Source: Sinorhizobium shofinae
GTDB lineage: Bacteria > Pseudomonadota > Alphaproteobacteria > Rhizobiales > Rhizobiaceae
Direction of reading: 5' to 3'
NCBI GenBank assembly: GCA_001704765.1
Contig: MBFK01000009.1
Span: 160,418-224,417 of the forward strand
Length of the DNA stretch: 64,000 nt
The notes beneath the pieces are model-generated. The model was not told the origin of the DNA and searched no databases. It saw only the letters and a program-made list of their open reading frames with translations. Below, piece by piece: positions 44,103-53,540 of this stretch (its first letter is position 1; each line of letters begins with the position of its first letter). Position numbers and translations under genes: made by a program.

Positions 44103-44753
44103 ATGACCCGATCAACCTTCACCATTCTTCTCGGCGGCGCGCTCACCCTCACGGAGCGGCTAGCTGCGCAGCTTTCCGGCAGCCGGTTCATCGCGGCAGA
44201 TGGCGGCATGCGCCATGCGAAGACGCTCGGTGTCGTCCCGGATCTCTGGGTCGGCGATTTCGACTCGACCGACGAGGCGCTCCTGGCGGCGTTTGCCGAT
44301 GTCCCGCGGGAAAGTTATCCGGCCGCCAAGAGCGCCACCGATGGCGAGATCGCGGTCAAGGCGGCGCTTTCGCGCGGCGCGACGTCGCTGATCTTGGCAG
44401 GCGCGCTCGGCGGCACCCGCAGCGACCATGCTTTCCTGCACCTCTTGCGGCTTGCGGCGCTCGCGGAAGAGGGATTCGCCGCGTTCATGACCTCCGGCGA
44501 GGAGGAGGCCTATCCGCTCATGCCCGGCACGCGGGAGATCGACCTGCCGAAGGGCAGCCTGTTCTCGATCCTCGGCTTCACCGACCTTTCCGGCTTGTCG
44601 ATCGAAAACGCCCGCTACCCGCTCGACGACTTCGCGCTGCCTTTCGGGTCCTCCCGGACGATTTCCAATGTCGCGGAAGGTCCGGTTCGCTTTTCCCTGA
44701 AATCCGGCCGGGCGGTGGTTCTCGCCCGACCCTACGATCTTTCCGGAGCCTGA
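44103..44753 (+). CDS. thiN: Thiamine pyrophosphokinase
   Basis: A 216-residue thiamine diphosphokinase that makes TPP directly from thiamine and ATP. ILLGGALTLTERLAAQLSGS, FIAADGGMRHAKTLG, DLWVGDFDSTDEA (Asp-rich metal site), ATDGEIAVKAAL and ILAGALGGTRSDHAFLHLL match the catalytic domain; the C-terminal ISNVAEGPVRFSLKSGRAVV is the thiamine-binding domain. It lies 1 kb from thiBPQ, so import and activation are neighbours. ATG 44103 lacks a strong ribosome-binding site; an in-frame ATG at 44031 would give a 24-residue extension. Confidence 0.9.
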   Translation: MTRSTFTILLGGALTLTERLAAQLSGSRFIAADGGMRHAKTLGVVPDLWVGDFDSTDEALLAAFADVPRESYPAAKSATDGEIAVKAALSRGATSLILAGALGGTRSDHAFLHLLRLAALAEEGFAAFMTSGEEEAYPLMPGTREIDLPKGSLFSILGFTDLSGLSIENARYPLDDFALPFGSSRTISNVAEGPVRFSLKSGRAVVLARPYDLSGA

Positions 44754-44757
44754 CGCC

Positions 44758-46584
44758 TTGGCGCCCCCCATCCTGAAGCTTGACGACATCTTCCTGACCT
44801 TCGGCGGCACGCCGCTTCTCGCCGGCGCCAATCTGCAGGTCGAGCCCGGCGACCGCATCTGCCTCGTTGGCCGCAACGGCTCCGGCAAGTCGACGCTGAT
44901 GAAGATCGTCGCAGGCCTTGCCGAGCCGCAATCCGGCGAGATTTTCCGGCACCCCTCGGTGACCATCCGCTACTTGCACCAGGCCCCGGATTTCGACGGC
45001 TTCGACACCGTGCAGGCCTATGCCGAGGCGGGCCTCGGACCCAGCGACGATCACTACCGCGTCACTTACATGCTGCAGCATCTGGGGCTAACCGGTGAGG
45101 AGGATCCGGAGCGCCTCTCCGGCGGCGAGGCGCGTCGCGCCGCGCTCGCCCGCGTGTTGGCGCCGGAACCCGACATCCTGCTACTCGACGAGCCGACCAA
45201 CCATCTCGACCTGCCGACGATCGAATGGCTGGAAGACGAGCTCACCCGCAGCCGCTCGGCCCTTGTGCTGATCTCGCACGACCGGCGTTTTCTCGAGAAG
45301 GTCTCGACCGCCACGGTCTGGCTCGATCGCGGCCAGTCGCGTCGGCTCGACCGCGGCTTTGCCCATTTCGAAGCCTGGCGCGACGAGGTGCTGGAGGCGG
45401 AGGAGCTCGAACAGCACAAGCTCGGCAAGGCGATCGAGCGCGAGGAGCACTGGCTGCGTTACGGCGTTACAGCCCGCCGCAAGCGCAACATGCGCCGCCT
45501 CGGCGAGTTGCAGGACATGCGGGCGCGCTATCGCGGTCACAAGGGGCCGCAGGGCACAATCCAGGCAACCCTCGCCGATGCCAAGGAATCCGGCAAGCTG
45601 GTCATCGAGGCGGAAAAGATCACCAAGGCCTATGGCGAGCGAATTATCGTCGCGCCCTTCTCGATCCGCGTCCATCGTGGCGACCGGATCGGCCTCGTCG
45701 GGCCGAACGGCGCCGGCAAGACGACGCTGCTCAAGCTTTTGACCGGGCAGATCGAGCCGGATTCCGGCACCGTCAAGCTCGGCACCAACCTGGAGATCGC
45801 CACGCTCGACCAGAAGCGCGAGGATCTGAACCTCGACGAGACGCTGGCGCATTATCTCACCGACGGGCGCGGCGAGACGCTTCTCGTCAACGGCGAACAG
45901 CGTCATGTCACCGGCTACATGAAGGAATTCCTCTTCCAGCCGGAGCAGGCACGCACGCCTATCAGCGAACTTTCCGGCGGCGAGCGAGCCCGGCTGATCC
46001 TCGCCCGCATCCTGGCGCGCGCCACCAACCTCTTGATCCTTGACGAACCGACCAACGATCTCGACATCGAGACGCTCGACCTCCTGCAGGAGGTCGTCGC
46101 TGGCTTTGCCGGAACGGTGATCCTCGTCAGCCACGACCGCGATTTCCTCGACCGCACCGTGACCTCGACCATCGCGCCCGCCAATCCGGAAGCGCCCGAC
46201 GGCCGCTGGATCGAATATGCCGGCGGTTATTCCGACATGATGGCGCAGCGCCGCGGCGCAATCGAGGAGCGGCGCAGGGCCGAAAAGGCCGAGAAGTCCA
46301 AGCCGAGCGATGCGCCCATCGAAACAGCCGAGCCGCAAAAGGCGAAGGGCAAGCTCTCCTACAAACAGAAATTCGCGCTGGAGAACCTGCCGAAGGAGAT
46401 CGCCAAGGCCGAAGCCGAGATCGCCAAGCGCGAAGAGAAGATGCACGATCCGGCTCTCTTTTCCCGCGATCCGGACGGTTTCGCCAAACTCGCCGCCGAG
46501 CTCGAAAAGCTGAAAGAGGGGCTCGCGCGGATGGAGGAGGAATGGCTGGAGCTCGAGATGCTGCGCGAGGAGCTCGAGGGCTGA
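44758..46584 (+). CDS. ABC-F family ATPase (Uup-like)
   Basis: A 608-residue soluble protein with two ABC domains: Walker A GRNGSGKST and GPNGAGKTT, signatures LSGGEARR and LSGGERARL, and Walker B LLLDEPTNHLD and LILDEPTNDLD. Between them is the ABC-F linker, and the C-terminus (from about 520) is a Lys/Glu-rich coiled coil (KEIAKAEAEIAKREEKM), as in Uup. ABC-F proteins act on the ribosome or nucleic acids, not in transport. The start is TTG 44758 with GGAG nine bases upstream. It is five bases from thiN. Confidence 0.9.
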   Translation: MAPPILKLDDIFLTFGGTPLLAGANLQVEPGDRICLVGRNGSGKSTLMKIVAGLAEPQSGEIFRHPSVTIRYLHQAPDFDGFDTVQAYAEAGLGPSDDHYRVTYMLQHLGLTGEEDPERLSGGEARRAALARVLAPEPDILLLDEPTNHLDLPTIEWLEDELTRSRSALVLISHDRRFLEKVSTATVWLDRGQSRRLDRGFAHFEAWRDEVLEAEELEQHKLGKAIEREEHWLRYGVTARRKRNMRRLGELQDMRARYRGHKGPQGTIQATLADAKESGKLVIEAEKITKAYGERIIVAPFSIRVHRGDRIGLVGPNGAGKTTLLKLLTGQIEPDSGTVKLGTNLEIATLDQKREDLNLDETLAHYLTDGRGETLLVNGEQRHVTGYMKEFLFQPEQARTPISELSGGERARLILARILARATNLLILDEPTNDLDIETLDLLQEVVAGFAGTVILVSHDRDFLDRTVTSTIAPANPEAPDGRWIEYAGGYSDMMAQRRGAIEERRRAEKAEKSKPSDAPIETAEPQKAKGKLSYKQKFALENLPKEIAKAEAEIAKREEKMHDPALFSRDPDGFAKLAAELEKLKEGLARMEEEWLELEMLREELEG

Positions 46585-46607
46585 GGTCGGTCCGCATTCG
46601 TGAAATG

Positions 46608-46653
46608 ACCCCTCCCCAACCTCTCGCCCTTGTGGGGTGAGGTTGGGGAGGCG
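46608..46653. repeat. Intergenic palindrome, family D copy
   Basis: CCTCCCCAACCTC, a CGCCCTTGTGGGGT centre, and GAGGTTGGGGAGG form a 13-base-arm palindrome. The same CCCTCCCC/TTGTGGGG core is at 26001-26036 and 26208-26236. It lies after the ABC-F gene and may act as its terminator. Confidence 0.65.
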
Positions 46654-46693
46654 AATGATGCAGGCCCTGCATTGAACGGACCGGGTGAATATG

Positions 46694-46718
46694 ATAAGGA
46701 AAACTTATTATTTTTCCT
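46694..46718. promoter_or_regulatory. MarR operator candidate
   Basis: Two nested dyads lie just before marR: ATAAG-GAAAA-CTTAT (46694-46708) and AGGAAAA (46697-46703) / TTTTCCT (46712-46718). Position 15 bases before the start fits autorepression of the marR-MFS operon. Confidence 0.5.
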
Positions 46719-46732
46719 CGTGAACGACCCAG

Positions 46733-47212
46733 ATGCCCAGAAAACTCGAATCCGATACGATCGGATTGCTGCTCACCGATGTCTCGCGCCTGCTGCGCGG
46801 GGCCTTCGATCGCAAGGTCAATGCGATGGCGCTCGGAATCACGCCTGGGGAAGCGCGCACCCTGATCCAGGTCGCCGTGACCGAGGGCATCAAGCAGGCG
46901 GAGATCGCCACCCGCATGGGCATAGAGCCGATGACGCTTTCGGCTTATCTCGATCGCCTCGAAGCGCTCGGGCTCGTCGCGCGCGTGCCCGATCCGGCCG
47001 ACCGGCGCGCCAAGAACGTCGTCATCACTGACAAGGCTGATCCGCTTCTTAACGAGTTGATGGCCGGCCTACGCGGGATGATGAACGCCTATACCGAGGG
47101 CCTGGGCGACGAGGGGCGGGAGCTGCTGCGCGGCAATCTTCGGATCCTGCGAGACAATCTTCGTCGGCTCGATCCTTGTCTCGCCGGCAAGGAGAAGGGG
47201 ACGGCGGAATGA
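46733..47212 (+). CDS. MarR-family transcriptional regulator
   Basis: A 159-residue winged-helix regulator: dimerisation helices at both ends, LGITPGEARTLIQVAVTEGI, recognition region KQAEIATRMGIEPMTLSAYL and wing VARVPDPADRRAKNVVITDK, the classic MarR DRRAK wing. Its stop overlaps the ATG of a Bcr/CflA transporter (ATGA), the usual repressor-efflux pump arrangement. Confidence 0.92.
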   Translation: MPRKLESDTIGLLLTDVSRLLRGAFDRKVNAMALGITPGEARTLIQVAVTEGIKQAEIATRMGIEPMTLSAYLDRLEALGLVARVPDPADRRAKNVVITDKADPLLNELMAGLRGMMNAYTEGLGDEGRELLRGNLRILRDNLRRLDPCLAGKEKGTAE

Positions 47213-48447
47213 CGCTGCGGATGAGCGAACGGCGCACGAGCATCATCGGCGCCTTCCTGGTGGCGCTCGGTCCCGTTTCGATGGCGCTCTATACGCCAGC
47301 GATGCCGGAACTCGTGCGCGCCTTTGCGTCCAGCGAAGCGGCGATCAAAATGACGCTGTCGCTCTATTTCGGCGGCTTCGCCTTCGCCCAGCTCGTTTCC
47401 GGCACGCTCTCCGATGTCATCGGCCGACGCCCAGCGACGCTCATCTTCATGGCGATCTATCTCGCCGGCAGCCTGATGGCGGCCTTTGCCCCCTCCGTCG
47501 CCGTGCTGCTTGCCGGTCGGCTCGTGCAGGGAATCGGCGCGTCCGTCGGCATGACGGTGGCCCGCGCCATCGTTCGCGACCAGTTTACCGGCACCACGGC
47601 GGCCCGCATCATGAACATGATCGGCATGATGCTGGCGCTCGGGCCGGCGGTCTCGCCGACGCTCGGCGGCATCGCGCTCGGCCTCTTCGGCTGGCAGTCG
47701 ATCTTCTTCCTGATGGTCGGTTTCGCGCTGATGGCCTGCTTTTGCGTACAGTTCTTCATGGTCGAGACGGTGACGCCGGACCGCAGCAAGGGGCATTTGC
47801 AACCGATACTCACGGCCTATCGCGAACTGCTGACGGACAGCCGCTTCGTATCCTCGACACTGGTGATCGCCGGTGCGGTCGGCGCCCTCTATGCCTGGGC
47901 GACCATGCTGCCCTTCGTGTTGATCAGCGAGGTCGGCCTGACACCGACGGAATTCGGCGTCGGCATGCTGATGCAGTCGGGCCTTTTCTTTTCCGGCACG
48001 GTGACGGTGCGGCTCCTGATGCGGCGTGTTACGCCGCAGGCGCTCGTGCCCGCCGGCCTCTCTTTCATCGGCATGGCGAGCCTCATCCTTGCCTTCACCA
48101 TGCACGCGCTGGGCCCGAGCTTTCTCTCGGTCATGATCCCGATTGGCATCTACGCTTTCGGCATCGCCTTCGTCATGCCCTATATGATGACCGCGGCGAT
48201 GGTGCCCTTCCCGCATATCGCCGGCACGGCGTCGGCCATGATGGGCTTCATCCAGATGAGTTCGGGCCTTCTCGGCGGCGCGCTCGCCGCCCTCGTCGGC
48301 GCACCGGCGCTGGCGCTCGGAACGATCATCCCGGGCTTCGGTTTCATCTCAGTAGTAAGCTATTTCTGGTATCGCAGGATTGTCCGCCGGCGCCCTTTGA
48401 CCGTGCCGGCCTCCTCCGAGGAGCCGTTGCGCGAAGCGGCGCAATAG
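47209..48447 (+). CDS. Bcr/CflA-family multidrug efflux MFS transporter
   Basis: A 412-residue, twelve-helix MFS protein. LGPVSMALYTPAMPELVRAF in helix 1, GTLSDVIGRRPATLIFMAIY (loop 2-3) and GRLVQGIGASVGMTVARAIV in helix 4 are Bcr/CflA signatures for drug:H+ antiport. It is coupled to marR. AAGGAGAAGGGG lies upstream of ATG 47209; ATG 47221 is also possible. Confidence 0.9.
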   Translation: MTLRMSERRTSIIGAFLVALGPVSMALYTPAMPELVRAFASSEAAIKMTLSLYFGGFAFAQLVSGTLSDVIGRRPATLIFMAIYLAGSLMAAFAPSVAVLLAGRLVQGIGASVGMTVARAIVRDQFTGTTAARIMNMIGMMLALGPAVSPTLGGIALGLFGWQSIFFLMVGFALMACFCVQFFMVETVTPDRSKGHLQPILTAYRELLTDSRFVSSTLVIAGAVGALYAWATMLPFVLISEVGLTPTEFGVGMLMQSGLFFSGTVTVRLLMRRVTPQALVPAGLSFIGMASLILAFTMHALGPSFLSVMIPIGIYAFGIAFVMPYMMTAAMVPFPHIAGTASAMMGFIQMSSGLLGGALAALVGAPALALGTIIPGFGFISVVSYFWYRRIVRRRPLTVPASSEEPLREAAQ

Positions 48448-48500
48448 AGCGGGATGAGGAAAAGTGTGCGCGGTTTTCCGCCCGCGTCCCGCGTCTCAAC
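48446..48500. repeat. Intergenic repeat, family C copy 2
   Basis: About 50 of 55 bases match 24788-24840 (AGAGCGGGAT ... TCCCGC ... CTCAAC). It begins at the MFS stop codon. Confidence 0.75.
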
Positions 48501-48518
48501 TTAAAACCGACCGGAACG

Positions 48519-48549
48519 AAAAAGCCGCGGCGGATCGCTCTGCCGCGGT
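48519..48549 (-). terminator. Rho-independent terminator of argG
   Basis: On the minus strand a CCGCGGC / GCCGCGG stem (48525-48531 with 48542-48548), ten-base loop, followed by TTTTT. It lies 26 bases past the argG stop. Confidence 0.85.
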
Positions 48550-48574
48550 CCTTGTCTGAAATGTAACCCTGGCC

Positions 48575-49792
<1,218 letters not shown>

Positions 49793-49962
49793 GGTGTCTG
49801 TCCGTCTGCTCTTCAAGGGCGGCGATGCCGCCGTGCAAAATCTGCGGCACTTTAGCCAGAACTCGAAGCGATACAAGCGGAACTAAGTCAGGATAGGCGA
49901 ATCCGCTGGCAAAAGCGCGAAGCCGGCGGTATCAGCAACGATCACCGACCAGGGAATGCGCC

Positions 49963-50604
49963 ATGGACTTCGTGCCCAGCCTGCCGACACTCTTCGCCTT
50001 TGCTGCCGCAAGCCTGCTTCTGGCCGCGACACCGGGGCCCGACATGACGCTCTCGATCAGCCGGGCGCTGGCGCAGGGCAAGAAGGCCGCACTCTTCGTC
50101 GTGGTCGGCACCGGGCTCGGCATCGTCGTCCATACGCTACTGGTCGCCTTCGGCGTGTCGGCGCTGATCACCGCCTCGCCGACCGCCTTCCTCGGGTTGA
50201 AGACCGGCGGTGCCGCCTATCTCCTGTGGCTGGCGATCCAAGCGATCCGCTATGGGTCGAGCCTGTCGGTGACGAAGGTCACGGAGGCAAAGGGCTCGGC
50301 CCTTTCGAACATCGCAACCGGCTTTTCGGTGAACATCCTCAATCCGAAGGTCGTCATCTTCTTCATGACCTTCCTGCCGCAGTTCGTCAGCGCCGACGAT
50401 CCGGCGGTGAGCGGCAAGCTCTTGTTCCTCGGCTTCTTCTTCATCGCCATCGGCATGCCAGTCAACGCGCTGGTGGTGCTTGCTGCCGACTGGCTGGCGG
50501 CATGGCTGCAGCGCAACAAGCGGATGATGCGGGCGATCGACTATAGCTTCGCGGGCGTCTTTTCTGTGTTTGCGGTGAAGATCTTTCTGACCCAGGCGCG
50601 TTGA
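49963..50604 (+). CDS. LysE/RhtB-family amino-acid exporter
   Basis: A 213-residue membrane protein with LLAATPGPDMTLSISRALAQ, GTGLGIVVHTLLVAFGVS and NILNPKVVIFFMTFLPQF, the LysE/RhtB pattern. The substrate is unknown. It is divergent from argG; arginine or related export is conceivable but unsupported. It is a paralogue of the gene at 4047-4679. Confidence 0.88.
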   Translation: MDFVPSLPTLFAFAAASLLLAATPGPDMTLSISRALAQGKKAALFVVVGTGLGIVVHTLLVAFGVSALITASPTAFLGLKTGGAAYLLWLAIQAIRYGSSLSVTKVTEAKGSALSNIATGFSVNILNPKVVIFFMTFLPQFVSADDPAVSGKLLFLGFFFIAIGMPVNALVVLAADWLAAWLQRNKRMMRAIDYSFAGVFSVFAVKIFLTQAR

Positions 50605-50625
50605 CAACCACTTGGCGCCCGCCGA

Positions 50626-51420
50626 TCAGCCGATCAGCAGCGCGTCGTCGTCGAGCGTCTGGCCGCGGATCCGGCGGAACATGGCGATGAGGTCTTCCAC
50701 CTGCAGCGTCTTGCGGCTATCGCCGGCGACGTCGAGCACGATCTCGCCGCCGTGCAGCATGATCGTGCGGTGGCCGAAATCGAGCGCCTGGCGCATCGAA
50801 TGGGTGACCATCAGCGTTGTCAGCTTGCGTTCCGAGACGATCTTCTGCGTAAGATTCATGATGAACTCGGCCATGCCCGGGTCGAGCGCGGCGGTGTGTT
50901 CGTCAAGCAGGAGCACTTCGGAACCGGCGAGCGTCGCCATCACCAGCGAGACGGCCTGGCGCTGACCGCCGGACAGGAGATCCATGCGGTCGCGCATGCG
51001 GTTCTCGAGGCCGAGATTGAGCTCGGCGATGCGCTCGCGGAAATGCTCGCGGCGCTTCGGTCCGAGCGCCGGCGTGAGCCTCCGGCTCTCGCCGCGCCTT
51101 GCGGCAAGCGCCAGGTTCTCCTCGATCGAAAGCGCGCCGCAGCTGCCGGCGAGCGGGTCCTGGAATACCCGGGCAACGAGGCCGGCGCGGGCGGCCGTGC
51201 CCTTGCGCGTCACATCCGTCTTGCCGATCGTCACTCTGCCGCCGCCGGGTAGCACGTCGCCCGCCAGGACGCCGAGCAGCGTCGATTTCCCGGCACCGTT
51301 TGAGCCGATCACTGTGACGAAGGCGCCTTCCTCGATCGTCAGGCTGACACCGTTCAGCGCCTGTTTCTGCAGCGGCGTGCCCTTGCCGAAGACGACCTGG
51401 ATGTTCTCGAGGTTGATCAT
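50626..51420 (-). CDS. ABC transporter ATPase (COG1101 type)
   Basis: A 264-residue ATPase with Walker A GSNGAGKST, signature LSGGQRQAVSLVMA and Walker B VLLLDEHTAALD. The DEH instead of DEP and the companion genes identify the TrpXYZ-like importer class (COG2984 binding protein, COG4120 permease, COG1101 ATPase). Its ATG overlaps the permease stop. It is the last gene of the operon. Confidence 0.88.
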   Translation of the reverse strand: MINLENIQVVFGKGTPLQKQALNGVSLTIEEGAFVTVIGSNGAGKSTLLGVLAGDVLPGGGRVTIGKTDVTRKGTAARAGLVARVFQDPLAGSCGALSIEENLALAARRGESRRLTPALGPKRREHFRERIAELNLGLENRMRDRMDLLSGGQRQAVSLVMATLAGSEVLLLDEHTAALDPGMAEFIMNLTQKIVSERKLTTLMVTHSMRQALDFGHRTIMLHGGEIVLDVAGDSRKTLQVEDLIAMFRRIRGQTLDDDALLIG

Positions 51421-52295
51421 GCGGCACCTCCACGACGCAGACGAGGCAGGATGAGCGCCACGGTGACGAGCACGGCGGTCACGAAATTGAGGTCGGAGGC
51501 CTGCAGGCCGAGCGTATCGGTCGAGAGTGCCACCTGGATGGCGACGCGATAGAGGATCGACCCGAGCACGCAGCCAACGAGCGCCAGCAGAATGCCGCGG
51601 GCGCCGAGCAGCGTTTCGCCGATGATCACGGCGGCGAGGCCGACAACGATCGTCCCGACGCCCGAGGTCACGTCAGCAAAACCGTTGGTCTGGGCGAACA
51701 GGGCGCCCCCGAAGGCGACGAGCGCGTTGGAAATCGCCATGCCTGTGTAAATCTGACGGCTGGTGTCGACCCCTTGCGCCCGCGCCATGCGGGCATTCGC
51801 ACCGGTCGCCCGCATCGCCAGGCCCGCATCGCTTTCGAGGAAGCGCCAGACGAGAACGACCGCGATCAGCACCAGCACGCCGACGAAGAGCGGCCGCACG
51901 TAGAAGTCCCTGAGGCCCAGCCCATAGAAGGGCGAGAGCATCGTGTCGGCATTGATCAGCGCCACGTTCGGCTTGCCCATTACCCTGAGATTGACGGAGA
52001 AGAGCGCGATCATCGTCAGGATCGAGGCAAGCAGGTTCAGGATCTTGAAGCGCACGTTCAGCAGGGCGGTGACGATCCCTGCCGTCGCACCGGCAACCAT
52101 CGCCACCGTCGCCGCCAGCCACGGATTGACCCCGGCGATGATCAGCACCGCGGTGACCGCCGCACCGAGCGGAAAGGACCCGTCGACCGTCAGGTCGGGA
52201 AAGTCGAGCACCCGGAAGGCGAGAAAGACGCCGACGGCGACGAAGGCATAGACGAGCCCCAGTTCCACAGCTCCCCAGAAAGCGATTTGACTCAA
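51417..52295 (-). CDS. ABC transporter permease (COG4120 type)
   Basis: A 292-residue permease with about nine helices, starting GAVELGLVYAFVAVGVFLAF and containing FRVLDFPDLTVDGSFPLGAA and TNGFADVTSGVGTIVVGLAA, motifs of the uncharacterised branched-chain-like permease group. It is four-base coupled to its ATPase. Confidence 0.88.
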   Translation of the reverse strand: MSQIAFWGAVELGLVYAFVAVGVFLAFRVLDFPDLTVDGSFPLGAAVTAVLIIAGVNPWLAATVAMVAGATAGIVTALLNVRFKILNLLASILTMIALFSVNLRVMGKPNVALINADTMLSPFYGLGLRDFYVRPLFVGVLVLIAVVLVWRFLESDAGLAMRATGANARMARAQGVDTSRQIYTGMAISNALVAFGGALFAQTNGFADVTSGVGTIVVGLAAVIIGETLLGARGILLALVGCVLGSILYRVAIQVALSTDTLGLQASDLNFVTAVLVTVALILPRLRRGGAA

Positions 52296-52413
52296 CGCCG
52301 GTGGTCCTCTTTTCCAGTCTTCCGCGGTCGTTCGGCGCCGCGGAATTCTTCCGACAAGCGAACCGCCCTCGCCGGAACGAGGGCGGCAGCAACGAAATGC
52401 TGCCCGATGTGTG

Positions 52414-53370
52414 TTACTCGATCACGCGGGTCGCGCGGCCGAGTACGCTTTCGGGCAGGGTCACGCCCATCTTGGCGGCAGCACCCTTGTTGATCACGAG
52501 ATCGCTGCCGGCGGCAACCTTGACGGCGATGTCGCCCGGATTTTCGCCCTTGAGAACGCGCACAACCACTTCGCCGGTCTGCTTGCCGACGTCGTAGTAG
52601 TTGAAGCCGAGGGCGGCAATCGAGCCGCGGGAGACGGAGTCCGTATCAGCGGTGAAGAGCGGCAGCTTGCTTTCCTCGGCAACCGCAACGGCGCCCTCGA
52701 GGGCGGAGATGATCGTGTTGTCGGTCGGGACATAGATCGCATCGGCGCGGCCGACGAGGGCGCGGGCGGCACCCTGCACTTCAGCCGATTTCGTCGCGGC
52801 GGACTCGACCACGGTGAGGCCGGCCTTCTCGGCTTCCGTCTTCAGGGCGGCGAGCAGCGAGACGGAGTTCGCCTCGCCGGAATTGTAGAGATAGCCGATC
52901 GACTTGGCATTCGGCAGGATTTCCTTGATCAGCGCCACATGTTCGGCAACCGGCGACATGTCGGAGAGGCCGGTGACGTTGCCGCCGGGCTTTTCCATGT
53001 CCTTGACGAGCTGGGCGCCGAGCGGATCGGAAACGGCGGTGAACACCACCGGAATGTCGCGCGTCGAGGAAACGACGGCCTGGGCAGACGGCGTCGAGAT
53101 CGGCACGATGATCACATTCGGTGCCTCGCCGGCGAATTGGCGGGCGATCTGCGCCGCGGTGGCGGGATTGCCCTGCGCCGACTCGTAGATGAACTTCAGG
53201 TTCTCGCCTTCCTTGTAGCCGGCGGCGGCCAGCGCGTCCTTGATGCCGTCGCGCGCGGCATCGAGCGCCGGATGCTCGACGATCGCGGTGATGGCGACCG
53301 TGACCTCGTCGGCGCGCGCCGGCAGGGCAATGGCGGCGGTGGCGGCAAGCGCGATGAGAAGTGAACGCAT
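52414..53370 (-). CDS. ABC transporter substrate-binding protein (COG2984 / TrpX-like)
   Basis: A 318-residue secreted protein: signal peptide MRSLLIALAATAAIALPARA, then VTVAITAIVEHPALDAARDG, IPVVFTAVSDPLGAQLV, NVTGLSDMSPV and PLFTADTDSVSRGSIAALGF. This is the ABC_sub_bind family; streptococcal relatives (TrpX) are linked to tryptophan, but the ligand here is unknown. GGAGGA precedes ATG 53370 by six bases. It is first in the three-gene operon, with a 118-base gap before the permease. Confidence 0.9.
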   Translation of the reverse strand: MRSLLIALAATAAIALPARADEVTVAITAIVEHPALDAARDGIKDALAAAGYKEGENLKFIYESAQGNPATAAQIARQFAGEAPNVIIVPISTPSAQAVVSSTRDIPVVFTAVSDPLGAQLVKDMEKPGGNVTGLSDMSPVAEHVALIKEILPNAKSIGYLYNSGEANSVSLLAALKTEAEKAGLTVVESAATKSAEVQGAARALVGRADAIYVPTDNTIISALEGAVAVAEESKLPLFTADTDSVSRGSIAALGFNYYDVGKQTGEVVVRVLKGENPGDIAVKVAAGSDLVINKGAAAKMGVTLPESVLGRATRVIE

Positions 53371-53509
53371 GGGTGTCCTCCGATTTTGACGAGCGGGACG
53401 CGGACGGAACCCGCGCATGCGCGCCCGCTCAGGATGATTTGGCCGCTTCTTAGGAGAGCGAAGGAAGGGAATCAATCGACGGGAATAGCTCCATCCATCA
53501 AACTTCTTC

Positions 53510-53539
53510 ATCAGTCACGACGAGGACGTCGTGACTGAT
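53510..53539. terminator. Perfect 13-bp-arm inverted repeat after rlmN
   Basis: ATCAGTCACGACG, a four-base loop, CGTCGTGACTGAT. It directly abuts the rlmN stop and lies upstream of the ABC operon. There is no T-tract, so a terminator role is only likely, not sure. Confidence 0.55.
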
Positions 53540-53540
53540 T

